A stretch of 64,000 nucleotides of DNA, from the NCBI GenBank assembly GCA_963786395.1, contig CAWAZD010000010.1, forward strand, positions 156,084 to 220,083. Reading direction: 5' to 3'. How positions within the stretch are numbered: the first letter of the stretch is position 1; the number at the start of each line of letters is the position of its first letter. The notes beneath the pieces were generated by a model. The model was given only the letters and a program-made list of their open reading frames with translations, had not been told where the DNA came from and did no database searches. Positions 27,848 through 36,499 of this stretch are shown in pieces. This DNA comes from Fen-1301 sp963786395. Its GTDB lineage: Bacteria; Bacteroidota; Ignavibacteria; Ignavibacteriales; Ignavibacteriaceae. The translations under genes and the position numbers were made by a program.

Positions 27848-28599
27848 CCAAATCTACCGGTTATGTAATCATTTGTTTCTTTAATATCAGGGGCTGTAAA
27901 TAATTTTTTTGTGCTGCTGGTTTCAATTAGTTTACTCATGAGAAAAAATGCTGCATTGTCAGATACTCTGGCAGCCTGCATATTATTATTAGTAACAAGG
28001 ATAATTGTATAGACTTTTTTTAATTCCGTTAGTGCATCTTCAATTTGTGTAGTTGAAATCGGGTCCAAACCGGAGCAAGGTTCATCTAGCAAAATAACAT
28101 CGGGCTTCATGGCAAGAACTCTTGCAAGACAGAGTCTTTGTTGTTGCCCACCTGACAATCTCATCCCTGACAGTTTTAGACGGTCTTTTACCTCATCCCA
28201 AAGAAATGCCTCCCTGAGAGATTTTTCAACAAGTTCTTCTAATAAAGACTTTTCGGTAATACCTGAAAGTCTGGGGCCAAAACATACATTGCCATATACA
28301 CTCATAGGTAAAGCTACAGGCAGAGCAAATAACATACCCACTTTTTTTCTTAGGGAAACAACATTATATGCAGGGCTATAAATATCCTCACCATCCAGCA
28401 AAACCTTTCCAGTCAAATGAAATCCGAACTCAAGATCATTCATCCGGTTTAGAGCCCTAAGGAATGAGGTCTTTCCGGAACCGGCTGGTCCTATTATTCC
28501 GAAAATCTGTTTTTCATGAATTTGCAAATTTATATTCTTCAGTATCTCTTTGCTATGAATGTTCAGGCTAAAATTATTTATATCAAATTTAATATTCAT
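27844..28599 (-). CDS. pstB: PstB-like ATPase with degenerate Q-loop and H-loop
   Basis: Walker A (GPAGSGKT, residues 37-44), the signature LSGGQ (148-152) and Walker B with its glutamate (VILLDE) are normal. The Q-loop glutamine is replaced by Ala92 (GMLFALP in place of GMxFQxP), and the switch histidine by Asn204 (VTNNNMQAA in place of VTHNMQQAA). Pairing with the neighbouring PstB gives one full ATP site (its Walker A, Q and His with this LSGGQ) and one degenerate site. The 4-bp overlap with the next gene supports equal production. Confidence 0.9.
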   Translation of the reverse strand: MNIKFDINNFSLNIHSKEILKNINLQIHEKQIFGIIGPAGSGKTSFLRALNRMNDLEFGFHLTGKVLLDGEDIYSPAYNVVSLRKKVGMLFALPVALPMSVYGNVCFGPRLSGITEKSLLEELVEKSLREAFLWDEVKDRLKLSGMRLSGGQQQRLCLARVLAMKPDVILLDEPCSGLDPISTTQIEDALTELKKVYTIILVTNNNMQAARVSDNAAFFLMSKLIETSSTKKLFTAPDIKETNDYITGRFG

Positions 28600-28606
28600 T
28601 TATCTG

Positions 28607-29443
28607 TCATCCCTTTTTTGCAATAAAGCGATGCATAAAATAATATGCAAATAGATTGATGGTAATAACACAAATAATTAATACGGCTGCAGTACCATAA
28701 GCATTTTCGGTAGAAATGCCTTCTCTTGCAAGAATATAAAAATGCACAGCCATAGTTCGTGTAGAATCGAAAATTGATGTTGGAATTAACAGTGAAGAAC
28801 CGGCAGTAAAAATAACTACAGCAGTTTCCTCAATTGAACGACCAACGCCAAGGATTATACCAGTTACAATTCCCGGGAGAGCATTTGGAATAATTACTTT
28901 CCTAACTGTTTGCCAACGAGTAGCCCCAAGGGAGAAACTGACTTCGCGGTAAGACTTAGGTACAGATTTGATAGCTTCCTCAGAAGTACGAATAATGGTA
29001 GGCAGTATCATAAGTGCGAGACTTAAACCACCGGATAAAATTGACCAACCCATTCCTAATAAAGTGACAAAAAAGATAAAACCGAATAATCCAAATATAA
29101 TAGATGGTACACCTGCAAGACAATCTGTTCCGAAACGGATTATTCTGGTAATTCTGTTTTCCCTTGTATATTCATTTAAATAAACTGATGTTCCGATTCC
29201 TAAAGGTGCAGCTATAATAATCGCTAAAATAGGCAGTAAAGCAGTGCCAATCAGAACAGGTAAAATTCCACCTGACTTTCCCATATCTTTAGGATTTGTG
29301 AAAAGGAAATTAAGACTTAAAACAGGCAGACCTTTCTCAAGAACAAAAAAGATAATGAAAATTAAAACAAATAAGGTAATCAGGGTCGCAAGACCTAATA
29401 GAGTAACGGCAACCCTTTGAATATTTCTGGGATGTATTCTCAT
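28607..29443 (-). CDS. pstA: Phosphate ABC transporter permease PstA
   Basis: Six membrane helices with the coupling-loop motif SYREVSFSLGATRWQTVRKVIIPNALPGI are characteristic of PstA. It forms the inner-membrane channel with PstC. It overlaps pstC by 4 bp, and the two ATPase genes follow 7 bp later. The 278-aa length is normal. Confidence 0.93.
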   Translation of the reverse strand: MRIHPRNIQRVAVTLLGLATLITLFVLIFIIFFVLEKGLPVLSLNFLFTNPKDMGKSGGILPVLIGTALLPILAIIIAAPLGIGTSVYLNEYTRENRITRIIRFGTDCLAGVPSIIFGLFGFIFFVTLLGMGWSILSGGLSLALMILPTIIRTSEEAIKSVPKSYREVSFSLGATRWQTVRKVIIPNALPGIVTGIILGVGRSIEETAVVIFTAGSSLLIPTSIFDSTRTMAVHFYILAREGISTENAYGTAAVLIICVITINLFAYYFMHRFIAKKG

Positions 29444-30297
29444 TTGGTATATATCTTTTTCCTGATAGCTATACTTGCAATTGAATTAAGAAATATGATG
29501 ACTATAAACAAAACTACACCAGTAGCAAATAAGGCTTCTCTGTGCAACCCGGTAGCATAACTCATTTCAAGGGCAATATTAGCAGTGAGTGTTCTTACAG
29601 AATCCAGAGCTGAATGAGGAATTTTAACAGAATTTCCTGTTACCATAATAACTGCCATAGTTTCGCCGATAGCACGTCCCATTCCTAAAATAATGCTTGC
29701 AAGTATGCCCGATTTGGCTGCTTTTATTGTAAGCATATAAGTAGTTTGCCAGGTTGTTGCTCCAAGAGCTAATGAACCTTCACGATACGACTGGGGTACA
29801 GAAGTTAATGAATCAGTAGAAATACTAATAATAGTTGGAAGTATCATAATTCCGAGAATAATTGCACCCGCAAGTACAGAAAGTCCGGGACCTCCCAGGT
29901 AATTCCTGATAAGCGGAGACAAAACCATAACGCCAATAAAACCATATATTACAGATGGTATTGCTGCTAAAAGTTCAATGGCGGGTTTAATAATACGCAT
30001 TACCGGGACAGGCACAAATTCACTCAGAAATACTGCACCAGCAATACCTAATGGGGCTCCAATTACCATTGCTCCGAGAGTTACCCAAAATGAAGATGCA
30101 ATCATTGGGAAAATTCCGAATTTCCCTATTTGAGGATTCCATTCAGAAGAAAAGAGGAAGTTTTTTAATCCATATTTAAAAATAAATGGAAGTCCCTCAA
30201 TAAAAATAAATAAAGCTATTAACAATAATGCAGAGATAGCAGAAAGCGCAACTATCAGAAGAAGACGCTGAACTCCTTTTTCACCAACTAGTTTCAT
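29440..30297 (-). CDS. pstC: Phosphate ABC transporter permease PstC
   Basis: The 285-aa inner-membrane protein has six helices and the coupling loop SYREGSLALGATTWQTTYMLTIKAAKSGI. The stretch GMGRAIGETMAVIMVTGNS is typical of PstC. It lies 23 bp after the binding protein gene and overlaps pstA. Confidence 0.93.
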   Translation of the reverse strand: MKLVGEKGVQRLLLIVALSAISALLLIALFIFIEGLPFIFKYGLKNFLFSSEWNPQIGKFGIFPMIASSFWVTLGAMVIGAPLGIAGAVFLSEFVPVPVMRIIKPAIELLAAIPSVIYGFIGVMVLSPLIRNYLGGPGLSVLAGAIILGIMILPTIISISTDSLTSVPQSYREGSLALGATTWQTTYMLTIKAAKSGILASIILGMGRAIGETMAVIMVTGNSVKIPHSALDSVRTLTANIALEMSYATGLHREALFATGVVLFIVIIFLNSIASIAIRKKIYTK

Positions 30298-30320
30298 TAA
30301 TACCTTTGAAAAACCTAAGA

Positions 30321-31115
30321 TTATTTGGCAGGAATTAAACCATCAGATTTAATAGTCTGTTGCCCTATATCCGAAAGGATATAATCAATGAATTTTTTTG
30401 TTTCGCCCGAAGGGACATCACGTGTCAAAAAGTAAATTGGTCTTACTAATTTATAATTGCCGGAAATGATTAAGGCTGTGGTACAATCTACATTGTCTAT
30501 TCTAAGCGGTTTTATTTTTTCGTTAATAAGACCGTGTGAAACATAACCGATTGCATTAGGATCATTAGCGACAGTCTCACGAATAGTCCCATTTGAATTC
30601 TGAATTACTGCTTCTTTTACAAGGTTAACATTTTGTACAATCATTTCAAAAGAAGACCTGGTTCCTGAGCCAGCTTCACGGGAAACTACAGTAATAGGTT
30701 TATCAGAGCCGCCTACATCTTTCCAATTAGTGATTTTCCCATTAAATATATTCCGTACCTGATCTGTAGATAAATTAAAAACACTATTGTTTGGATTTAC
30801 AACCAGAGCTATTCCATCTTTAGCAACAATAGTGGAAATAAGACTTTTTGCTTCCGGAGGTAATACTACCAGATCAGCCATCCCGATTTGAGCTGCGCCT
30901 GAAAGAGCAGATTGAATTCCAACTGCAGATCCACCACCCTGAACAGTAATATTTGCAGTATTGTTTGAAGTCATATATTGTTGTGCGAGTTTTTCGGCGA
31001 AAGGTTGAAAAGCAGTAGAACCAGCTAAAGTTACCGGTATTTTTCCCTTTCCACATCCAGGAAATACTGAAATGGCAATTAAAAAGAAATAAAGGTAACA
31101 CATTTTGCGTTTCAT
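30321..31115 (-). CDS. pstS: Phosphate-binding protein PstS, lipoprotein-like
   Basis: A signal peptide ends in VFPGC, a weak lipobox, so it is probably a lipoprotein held at the inner membrane. The binding-protein core has phosphate-contact segments typical of PstS: LAGSTAFQPFAEKLAQQYM, GGGSAVGIQSALSG and REAGSGTRSSFEM. At 264 aa it is shorter than the other PstS in this window (343 aa), and the two belong to different subgroups. It heads the leftward operon, pstS-pstC-pstA-pstB-pstB-phoU. Confidence 0.92.
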   Translation of the reverse strand: MKRKMCYLYFFLIAISVFPGCGKGKIPVTLAGSTAFQPFAEKLAQQYMTSNNTANITVQGGGSAVGIQSALSGAAQIGMADLVVLPPEAKSLISTIVAKDGIALVVNPNNSVFNLSTDQVRNIFNGKITNWKDVGGSDKPITVVSREAGSGTRSSFEMIVQNVNLVKEAVIQNSNGTIRETVANDPNAIGYVSHGLINEKIKPLRIDNVDCTTALIISGNYKLVRPIYFLTRDVPSGETKKFIDYILSDIGQQTIKSDGLIPAK

Positions 31116-31163
31116 TAGAGGCTCCTATCGAAGAATTGGTGGAGATATATCGTCTTATTGATA

Positions 31164-31209
31164 GATTCTATAAGATTTTATAGATTTCAGTAATTATAAA
31201 ATTCTATAG
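31164..31209. promoter_or_regulatory. Repeated GATTYTATA elements upstream of the leftward pst operon
   Basis: GATTCTATA (31164-31172), GATTTTATAG (31174-31183) and AATTCTATAG (31200-31209) lie 50-95 bp upstream of pstS. CTATAAGATTTTATA and TATAAAATTCTATAG also form an inverted repeat with 13 of 15 matches. No TAACA-type Pho box is present here, so a different regulator is suspected. Confidence 0.45.
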
Positions 31210-31291
31210 TATAAAATAATAAATTATTACCTAATATTTTAAATATATAATTAGGTTTAATAAGGCAGATGTGTTAAAATCAGAGATTAGA

Positions 31292-32278
31292 TTAATATGC
31301 AGGATTCGGTTCAAGGGTTAATGGTTTCATATTGTCAAGAACAGTATTGTTACCTGAGAATATTATTTCGGATGAATTTGAATGCAAGCAATGTATTTCG
31401 GTTTTTATTCTTTCAGTATTAATATCAATAAAATTAATCATAAATGTTTCAGGTTTGGAATTAATGATTGTTGCTCCGCCATTAAGAAACCGTATACCTT
31501 TTCTGTTATATTCCCTTGATTCATGCAAATGACCATGTAAGACCAAATCAACATTATACCTTTTAAAAAGGTGTATCAACCTTTTCTTTTTCCTTAATTT
31601 CATAGTTTGTTTTTCAATATTTTGCCAGATGCTGCCAGATTTTAATTTTTTATCTGTTTTAACTTTGTTGAAATAATGATGGATAAGAACAATTCTATTT
31701 TGAACTAGTGGACCGAAAGTGCATAAAATATTTGTCAATTCGCTAAACTGTTCATTTCCAATTTCACCATTACTTGCAAACGGATTACTAATCCGGGAAT
31801 AAGGGGCATTGGAATTTAAACCGGTTATAAGAACATTGTCAAATAACTTCACAAAGGGGAAATGTTTTTCTTCGTCTTTATGAATGCAATTATCAAATGT
31901 TTCAGAGAAATAACTAACAAATTCATCTACTTTTTTTTCATAATCAGTATTAAGACATTTCTGCGGGAAATTGAAAATATCATCAGCTTTTTGTAACCCT
32001 CCAAATATATCATGATTTCCAATTATAACAGAAAGTCTGTCGTGTCTTAACAATCCATAATCTTTAAACATTTTTCTCAGGATTTCGAAATCTTCTTTGG
32101 CTGCATTATCAACAAGGTCGCCTGTAATAGCTAAATGATCAAAACCCTGCTTAAGTGCGTATTTAATGATATAGTTTATACTACTAAGGTTAGAGTTTTT
32201 ATAAAAAGTATTTAAATGAAGGTCAGAGATATGAGCAATTTTCATAATTATCCAATATTTAATGATAAATAATACCAT
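31292..32278 (-). CDS. Metallophosphoesterase (Icc/CpdA-like)
   Basis: The calcineurin-like motifs are complete: HISDLHLN, ITGDLVDN, GNHDIFGG, IHHYFN and LHGHLHES. This family hydrolyses phosphodiesters such as cAMP, or acts on nucleotides or proteins. The true start is probably the ATG at 32245 (MKIAHISDLHLN), since the 11 residues before it are outside the fold. The gene lies between the two Pst operons, transcribed leftward, and may belong to the phosphate response, which is inference from position. Confidence 0.85.
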   Translation of the reverse strand: MVLFIIKYWIIMKIAHISDLHLNTFYKNSNLSSINYIIKYALKQGFDHLAITGDLVDNAAKEDFEILRKMFKDYGLLRHDRLSVIIGNHDIFGGLQKADDIFNFPQKCLNTDYEKKVDEFVSYFSETFDNCIHKDEEKHFPFVKLFDNVLITGLNSNAPYSRISNPFASNGEIGNEQFSELTNILCTFGPLVQNRIVLIHHYFNKVKTDKKLKSGSIWQNIEKQTMKLRKKKRLIHLFKRYNVDLVLHGHLHESREYNRKGIRFLNGGATIINSKPETFMINFIDINTERIKTEIHCLHSNSSEIIFSGNNTVLDNMKPLTLEPNPAY

Positions 32279-32400
32279 ACAATTGTTAAGAGAATATTAA
32301 ATAAATGTGATTAAACTATTAAGATAGTTCCGATAGATGAATGGTGATTTATAATACAACTACAATTAAATGCATAAAATAACTCATGATTTAATGCGGT

Positions 32401-32451
32401 TAACAATTCCATAACATAAAGGTAACATTCAGTTAACATACTGCTGTTACA
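32401..32451 (+). promoter_or_regulatory. Pho-box-like array of TAACA repeats at 11-bp spacing
   Basis: TAACA occurs at 32401, 32412, 32423 and 32434, exactly 11 bp apart, with a fifth related GTTACA at 32446. As 6-mers the sites are GTAACA-, ATAACA-, GTAACA- and TTAACA-like, with 5-bp gaps. PhoB and B. subtilis PhoP bind direct repeats on this 11-bp pitch, and the B. subtilis consensus is TTAACA-like. The array ends 67 bp before the porin start codon. It marks the rightward operon as phosphate-regulated. Confidence 0.75.
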
Positions 32452-32517
32452 TTAGGCTTAGTTTTAGGACATAAATTTTTACCTAAAATTCTATTTATAA
32501 ACTTTAAAGGAACTGAT

Positions 32518-32973
32518 ATGAAAAAACTATTTCTGTTATTAATTCCATTTTTAATATTAAATACTTTAAGAGCTCAACCGAAAATAAGCGGGTTGGCATA
32601 TGGTGATTATTTTTATAATGCAGCGGTAAGCGATTCTACCAAAGCTAATTTAAACGGTTTCCAGTTCAGAAGGATTTATATAACAGCTGACTTTGCTGTA
32701 TCAGAGACATTTGATTCAAGATTCCGTCTTGAAACAGATCAATCAATAAATTCAAATACCCCAGGAGGCAAATTAGGGGTAATGGTCAAAGATGCATGGT
32801 TAAAGTGGAAGAATGTATTTAGTGGTTCCGATTTAATATTTGGTATTTCGCCAACTCCTGCTTTTGATATTTCAGAAGCAGCGTGGGGCTACAGGTCATT
32901 AGAAAAAACTATTATGGATTTACGCGGAGTTGTTCCTTCAAGAGATTTTGGCGTTGATTTAAAGGAAAGATAA
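32518..32973 (+). CDS. Phosphate-selective porin-like protein, N-terminal part
   Basis: A signal peptide (LFLLLIPFLILNTLRAQ) is followed by beta-barrel strands alternating polar and hydrophobic residues (FQFRRIYITADFAVSETFDSRFRLETD), resembling OprO/OprP-like porins (PF07396). It would let phosphate cross the outer membrane. The frame stops at 32973; inserting one G in AAAGGAAAG (near 32965) continues into the 32985 frame as DLKGKITGDGMIKYWVKA. It is the first gene of the rightward pst operon, directly behind the Pho box. Confidence 0.78.
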   Translation: MKKLFLLLIPFLILNTLRAQPKISGLAYGDYFYNAAVSDSTKANLNGFQFRRIYITADFAVSETFDSRFRLETDQSINSNTPGGKLGVMVKDAWLKWKNVFSGSDLIFGISPTPAFDISEAAWGYRSLEKTIMDLRGVVPSRDFGVDLKER

Positions 32974-33587
32974 CTGGCGATGGAATGATTAAATATTGGG
33001 TAAAAGCTGCCAATAATTCAAGTAATGGACCTGAAACTGACAAATACAAAAGGTATTACGCTTTAATTCAGTGTTCACCCTCTCAAAATTTTATGTTTAC
33101 GGTATATGGTGATTATACAGACTTAGCACAGAAAAGAGATGTAGTTGCTAAAAGTAACAAAGAAAACAATGTTATTACTACCGCAGCTTTCCTGAATTAT
33201 GCTGAAAAAGATAAGTATTCATTTGGCGTTGAAGGATTTTACAGGACACAACAAAATAACATAAATATAGATACACTTACAGCAGCTCAAGCGCAAGTTG
33301 GGTACGGTCTATCTTTATGGGGATGGTTCGGACTCTCTGATATGATCAGACTGGTAGCCAGATATGATTTATATGAAGCAAATAAAGATTATGTGAAAAA
33401 TGTAAAAAACCCAAATGATAAAGGTGATCAAGTCGGCTTTATTTTAGCTGGACTTGATTTCAAAGTTGATAAGAATGTAAGTGTCATACCAAACTTTGAA
33501 TATACAACCTATCAGAACCTTCCTAAGCTCGGTTCTAATTATGATCACGATTTAGTTGCAAGAGTAACATTTGCTTATAACTTTTAA
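32974..33587 (+). pseudogene. Phosphate-selective porin-like protein, C-terminal part (frameshifted)
   Basis: The remaining beta-strands of the porin read cleanly from KITGDGMIKYWVKAANN to the end VARVTFAYNF. An aromatic residue at the extreme C-terminus is the normal outer-membrane assembly signal. The two parts give a full barrel of about 357 aa. Translation from the ATG at 32985 alone would lack a signal peptide. This is the only frameshift in the window that needs an added rather than a removed base. Confidence 0.75.
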
Positions 33588-33608
33588 TAATAAATTTGGA
33601 GCATCATT

Positions 33609-34640
33609 ATGAGAAATAAAATAAAAATAATAATACTTGCACTAATTACAATTTTATCATCACTCGCCTCAGCACAGATGAAACTGAACGGGGCAGGAGC
33701 AACTTTTCCGTATATAATATATTCTAAATGGTTTGATGTTTATCATCAGAAAACAGGTATTGAGTTTAATTATCAATCAATTGGAAGTGGTGGTGGAATT
33801 AAACAAGTAACTGAAGGTACTGTGGATTTCGGAGCATCCGATGCTCCAATGAAAGATGAACAGATTGCTGACTTTAAAAGTAAACACGGTTCTGACATTC
33901 TGCATATTCCTACAGTTATGGGGGCAGTTGTAGTAACATATAATCTTCCTGAAATAGGGAAGGGATTAAAACTTACACCTGATGTATTAGCAGGTATTTA
34001 TCTTGGTGAAATTACAAAATGGAATGATTCAAAAATCACTTCTATCAATAAAGGAATGAAATTTCCTAATGAACCTATCTTTGTAGCTCACCGTTCAGAT
34101 GGCAGTGGTACATCAAATATCTTTACCGGTTACTTAACAAAAGTTAGTGGTACCTGGAAATCCAAAGTAGGGCAGGGACCTTCGGTTAACTGGCCTGTTG
34201 GATTAGGCGGCAAAGGTAATGAAGGTGTTGCCGGATTAGTAAAACAAACTGAGGGAGCGATAGGATATGTTGAACTTGCATATGCTGTCCAAAACAAACT
34301 TCCATATGCGTCACTTAAGAACAAAGCGGGAAATTATGTTGAACCTACATTTGAATCGGTTTCAAGCGCAGCAGCAGGATTTCTAAAAGCCATGCCTGAA
34401 GATTTCAGGGTTGAACTAACAGATGCAGACGGTAAAAATTCTTATCCAATTTCAGGATTTACCTGGTTATTGATTAATAAAAATATGCAGGATAAATCTA
34501 AAGCTAAAGCAATTGTAGAATTCCTTAAATGGGCTGAAACCGATGGACAGAAGTATGCAAAGGATCTTTATTATGCTCCTCTTCCCAAGGAAGTTGTTAA
34601 ACTAGTAGAAAAAAAGATATCCACTATTGCCCTTAAATAA
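33609..34640 (+). CDS. pstS: Phosphate-binding protein PstS
   Basis: The 343-aa periplasmic binding protein has a Sec signal peptide (IIILALITILSSLASAQ) and the PstS signatures LNGAGATFPYIIYSKWF, QSIGSGGGIKQ, DFGASDAPM and HRSDGSGTSNIF. It is the high-affinity phosphate receptor of the rightward system. It sits 21 bp after the porin and abuts pstC. Confidence 0.95.
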   Translation: MRNKIKIIILALITILSSLASAQMKLNGAGATFPYIIYSKWFDVYHQKTGIEFNYQSIGSGGGIKQVTEGTVDFGASDAPMKDEQIADFKSKHGSDILHIPTVMGAVVVTYNLPEIGKGLKLTPDVLAGIYLGEITKWNDSKITSINKGMKFPNEPIFVAHRSDGSGTSNIFTGYLTKVSGTWKSKVGQGPSVNWPVGLGGKGNEGVAGLVKQTEGAIGYVELAYAVQNKLPYASLKNKAGNYVEPTFESVSSAAAGFLKAMPEDFRVELTDADGKNSYPISGFTWLLINKNMQDKSKAKAIVEFLKWAETDGQKYAKDLYYAPLPKEVVKLVEKKISTIALK

Positions 34641-35653
34641 TGGTTGATAATACCGAAGAACAAATCAAAAGTTGGAAAAGTGATGAGGTAAAAACCTCAT
34701 CACTTAGTTCTATATACAGGCATATAATAAAACCTGGTGGAAAGAATCCAGGGGATTTTATATTTGAAAACGCTACGCGTTTTTTCGCGTTTTTGGTCCT
34801 TTCGCTTGTTTTATTAATGGCTTATGAGATGTTCACTAAGTCCTTACCATCAATTCATAGATTTGGATGGAGTTTTATATCAAGTAAAACCTGGGATCCG
34901 GTGCATGATGAATTCGGGGCACTTCCATTTATATTCGGAACACTTTTCTCGTCATTAATCGGACTAATTATAGCTCTTCCCTTAAGTGTAGGAATCGCAA
35001 TATTTCTTTCAGAGTTATGCCCTGGATGGCTGGAACATCCTGTTTCACTTCTTGTTGAATTATTAGCCGCGATACCAAGTATTGTTTATGGTTTATTTGG
35101 AATATTCGTGATGACACCTTGGTTACGGGAAACAGTAGAACCTTTTCTCGGAGATCATTTTGGGTTTATTCCTTTATTCACAGGACCTCCATACGGTTTT
35201 GGTATGCTTGCTGCCGGATTAATATTAACGTTAATGATTCTGCCTATCATTGCTTCAATTTCAAGGGATGTAATGAAAGCAATTCCCGGCTCCATACGTG
35301 AAGCAGCGTTTGCCCTTGGAGCCACAAAGTGGGAAGCAATAAAAATAGTACTTTCAGGTTCAAAATCAGGCATACTTGGCGCAACACTTTTAGGATTGGG
35401 AAGGGCAGTTGGCGAAACGATGGCTGTTACTATGGTAATAGGTAACAGACCTGGTATTTCATTTTCACTTTTTGAACCTGGACATACAATGGCTAGTGTT
35501 CTTGCCAATGAGTTTACTGAGGCTACATCAGATCTATATACAAGTTCATTAATTGAAATTGCATTATTACTATTTGTTTTGACTATTATACTTAATGCGT
35601 CGGCAAGGTTGATTGTCTGGAGTGTGACCAAAAAATATCAGGCAGGGTATTAA
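34640..35653 (+). CDS. pstC: Phosphate ABC transporter permease PstC
   Basis: The 337-aa permease has an extended cytoplasmic N-terminus (about 45 residues), then six helices and the loop SIREAAFALGATKWEAIKIV. The stretch LGRAVGETMAVTMVIGN is typical of PstC. Its ATG shares one base with the pstS stop (TAATG), a coupled start. It pairs with PstA encoded next. Confidence 0.94.
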   Translation: MVDNTEEQIKSWKSDEVKTSSLSSIYRHIIKPGGKNPGDFIFENATRFFAFLVLSLVLLMAYEMFTKSLPSIHRFGWSFISSKTWDPVHDEFGALPFIFGTLFSSLIGLIIALPLSVGIAIFLSELCPGWLEHPVSLLVELLAAIPSIVYGLFGIFVMTPWLRETVEPFLGDHFGFIPLFTGPPYGFGMLAAGLILTLMILPIIASISRDVMKAIPGSIREAAFALGATKWEAIKIVLSGSKSGILGATLLGLGRAVGETMAVTMVIGNRPGISFSLFEPGHTMASVLANEFTEATSDLYTSSLIEIALLLFVLTIILNASARLIVWSVTKKYQAGY

Positions 35654-36499
35654 ATGGCAGGGCAATATTTTTATAGGTGGCGAAAGATTAAAAGTATTAT
35701 AATGGCATCATTATGTTTCCTCAGTGCCATATTAGCATTAATTCCGTTATTTCTTATTTTTTATTATACTATGTCCAAGGGATTAAGTTCGATTAATTGG
35801 GCATTTTTTACACAGATGCCAAAGCCAGCCGGTGAAACGGGCGGTGGTATGGCTAACGCACTCATGGGAACTGGAATATTAATATCAATTGGAAGTGTAA
35901 TAGGGCTGCCAGTTGGAATTCTTGCCGGGATTTACCTTTCTGCAAACCGTACAACCATGTTTTCAAAAACCGTAAGATTTCTGACCGAAGTTTTGAATGG
36001 GATACCTTCTATAGTTATTGGAGTTGTTGCTTACATTCTTGTTGTTATTCCGATGAAAAGATTTTCTGCTTTAGCCGGTGGAGTATCACTTGGTATTTTA
36101 ATGATACCATTGATAACCCGGACAACTGAAGAAATGCTAAATCTAGTCCCACATTCATACAGAGAAGCTGCGTTAGGACTTGGTATTCCGAGGTGGAAAA
36201 CTACTTTGTTTGTAATACTGCCAGCTGCATTTAAAGGAATATTCACAGGTATTCTTTTATCAATAGCCAGGGCAGCAGGTGAGACAGCTCCATTATTATT
36301 TACTGCCCTAGGAAACAGGTTCTGGTCTACACAATTGGATCAACCAATTGCATCACTAACTGTATTTATTTATGATTATTCAAAAGCTCCGTTTGATGAC
36401 TGGAACAGACAGGCTTGGGCTGCAGCATTAGTGTTAATTTTGCTGGTTATGTTTATTAATATAATATTCAGGGTAGTTACCCGGAAGAGATATGCTTAA
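35654..36499 (+). CDS. pstA: Phosphate ABC transporter permease PstA
   Basis: The 281-aa membrane protein has the coupling loop SYREAALGLGIPRWKTTLFVILPAAFKGI and RAAGETAPLLFTALGN, both typical of PstA. It starts directly after the pstC stop and overlaps pstB by 8 bp. Confidence 0.94.
   Translation: MAGQYFYRWRKIKSIIMASLCFLSAILALIPLFLIFYYTMSKGLSSINWAFFTQMPKPAGETGGGMANALMGTGILISIGSVIGLPVGILAGIYLSANRTTMFSKTVRFLTEVLNGIPSIVIGVVAYILVVIPMKRFSALAGGVSLGILMIPLITRTTEEMLNLVPHSYREAALGLGIPRWKTTLFVILPAAFKGIFTGILLSIARAAGETAPLLFTALGNRFWSTQLDQPIASLTVFIYDYSKAPFDDWNRQAWAAALVLILLVMFINIIFRVVTRKRYA

Noticed and set aside
27844..28599. Degenerate PstB as a decaying duplicate
   Set aside because: The frame, Walker A, Walker B and LSGGQ are intact and its changes are complementary to those of its neighbour, which is not expected from random decay.
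31116..31291. A TAACA Pho box upstream of the leftward pst operon
   Set aside because: I looked for TAACA or TGTTA at 11-bp spacing on both strands and found none; different words are present instead.
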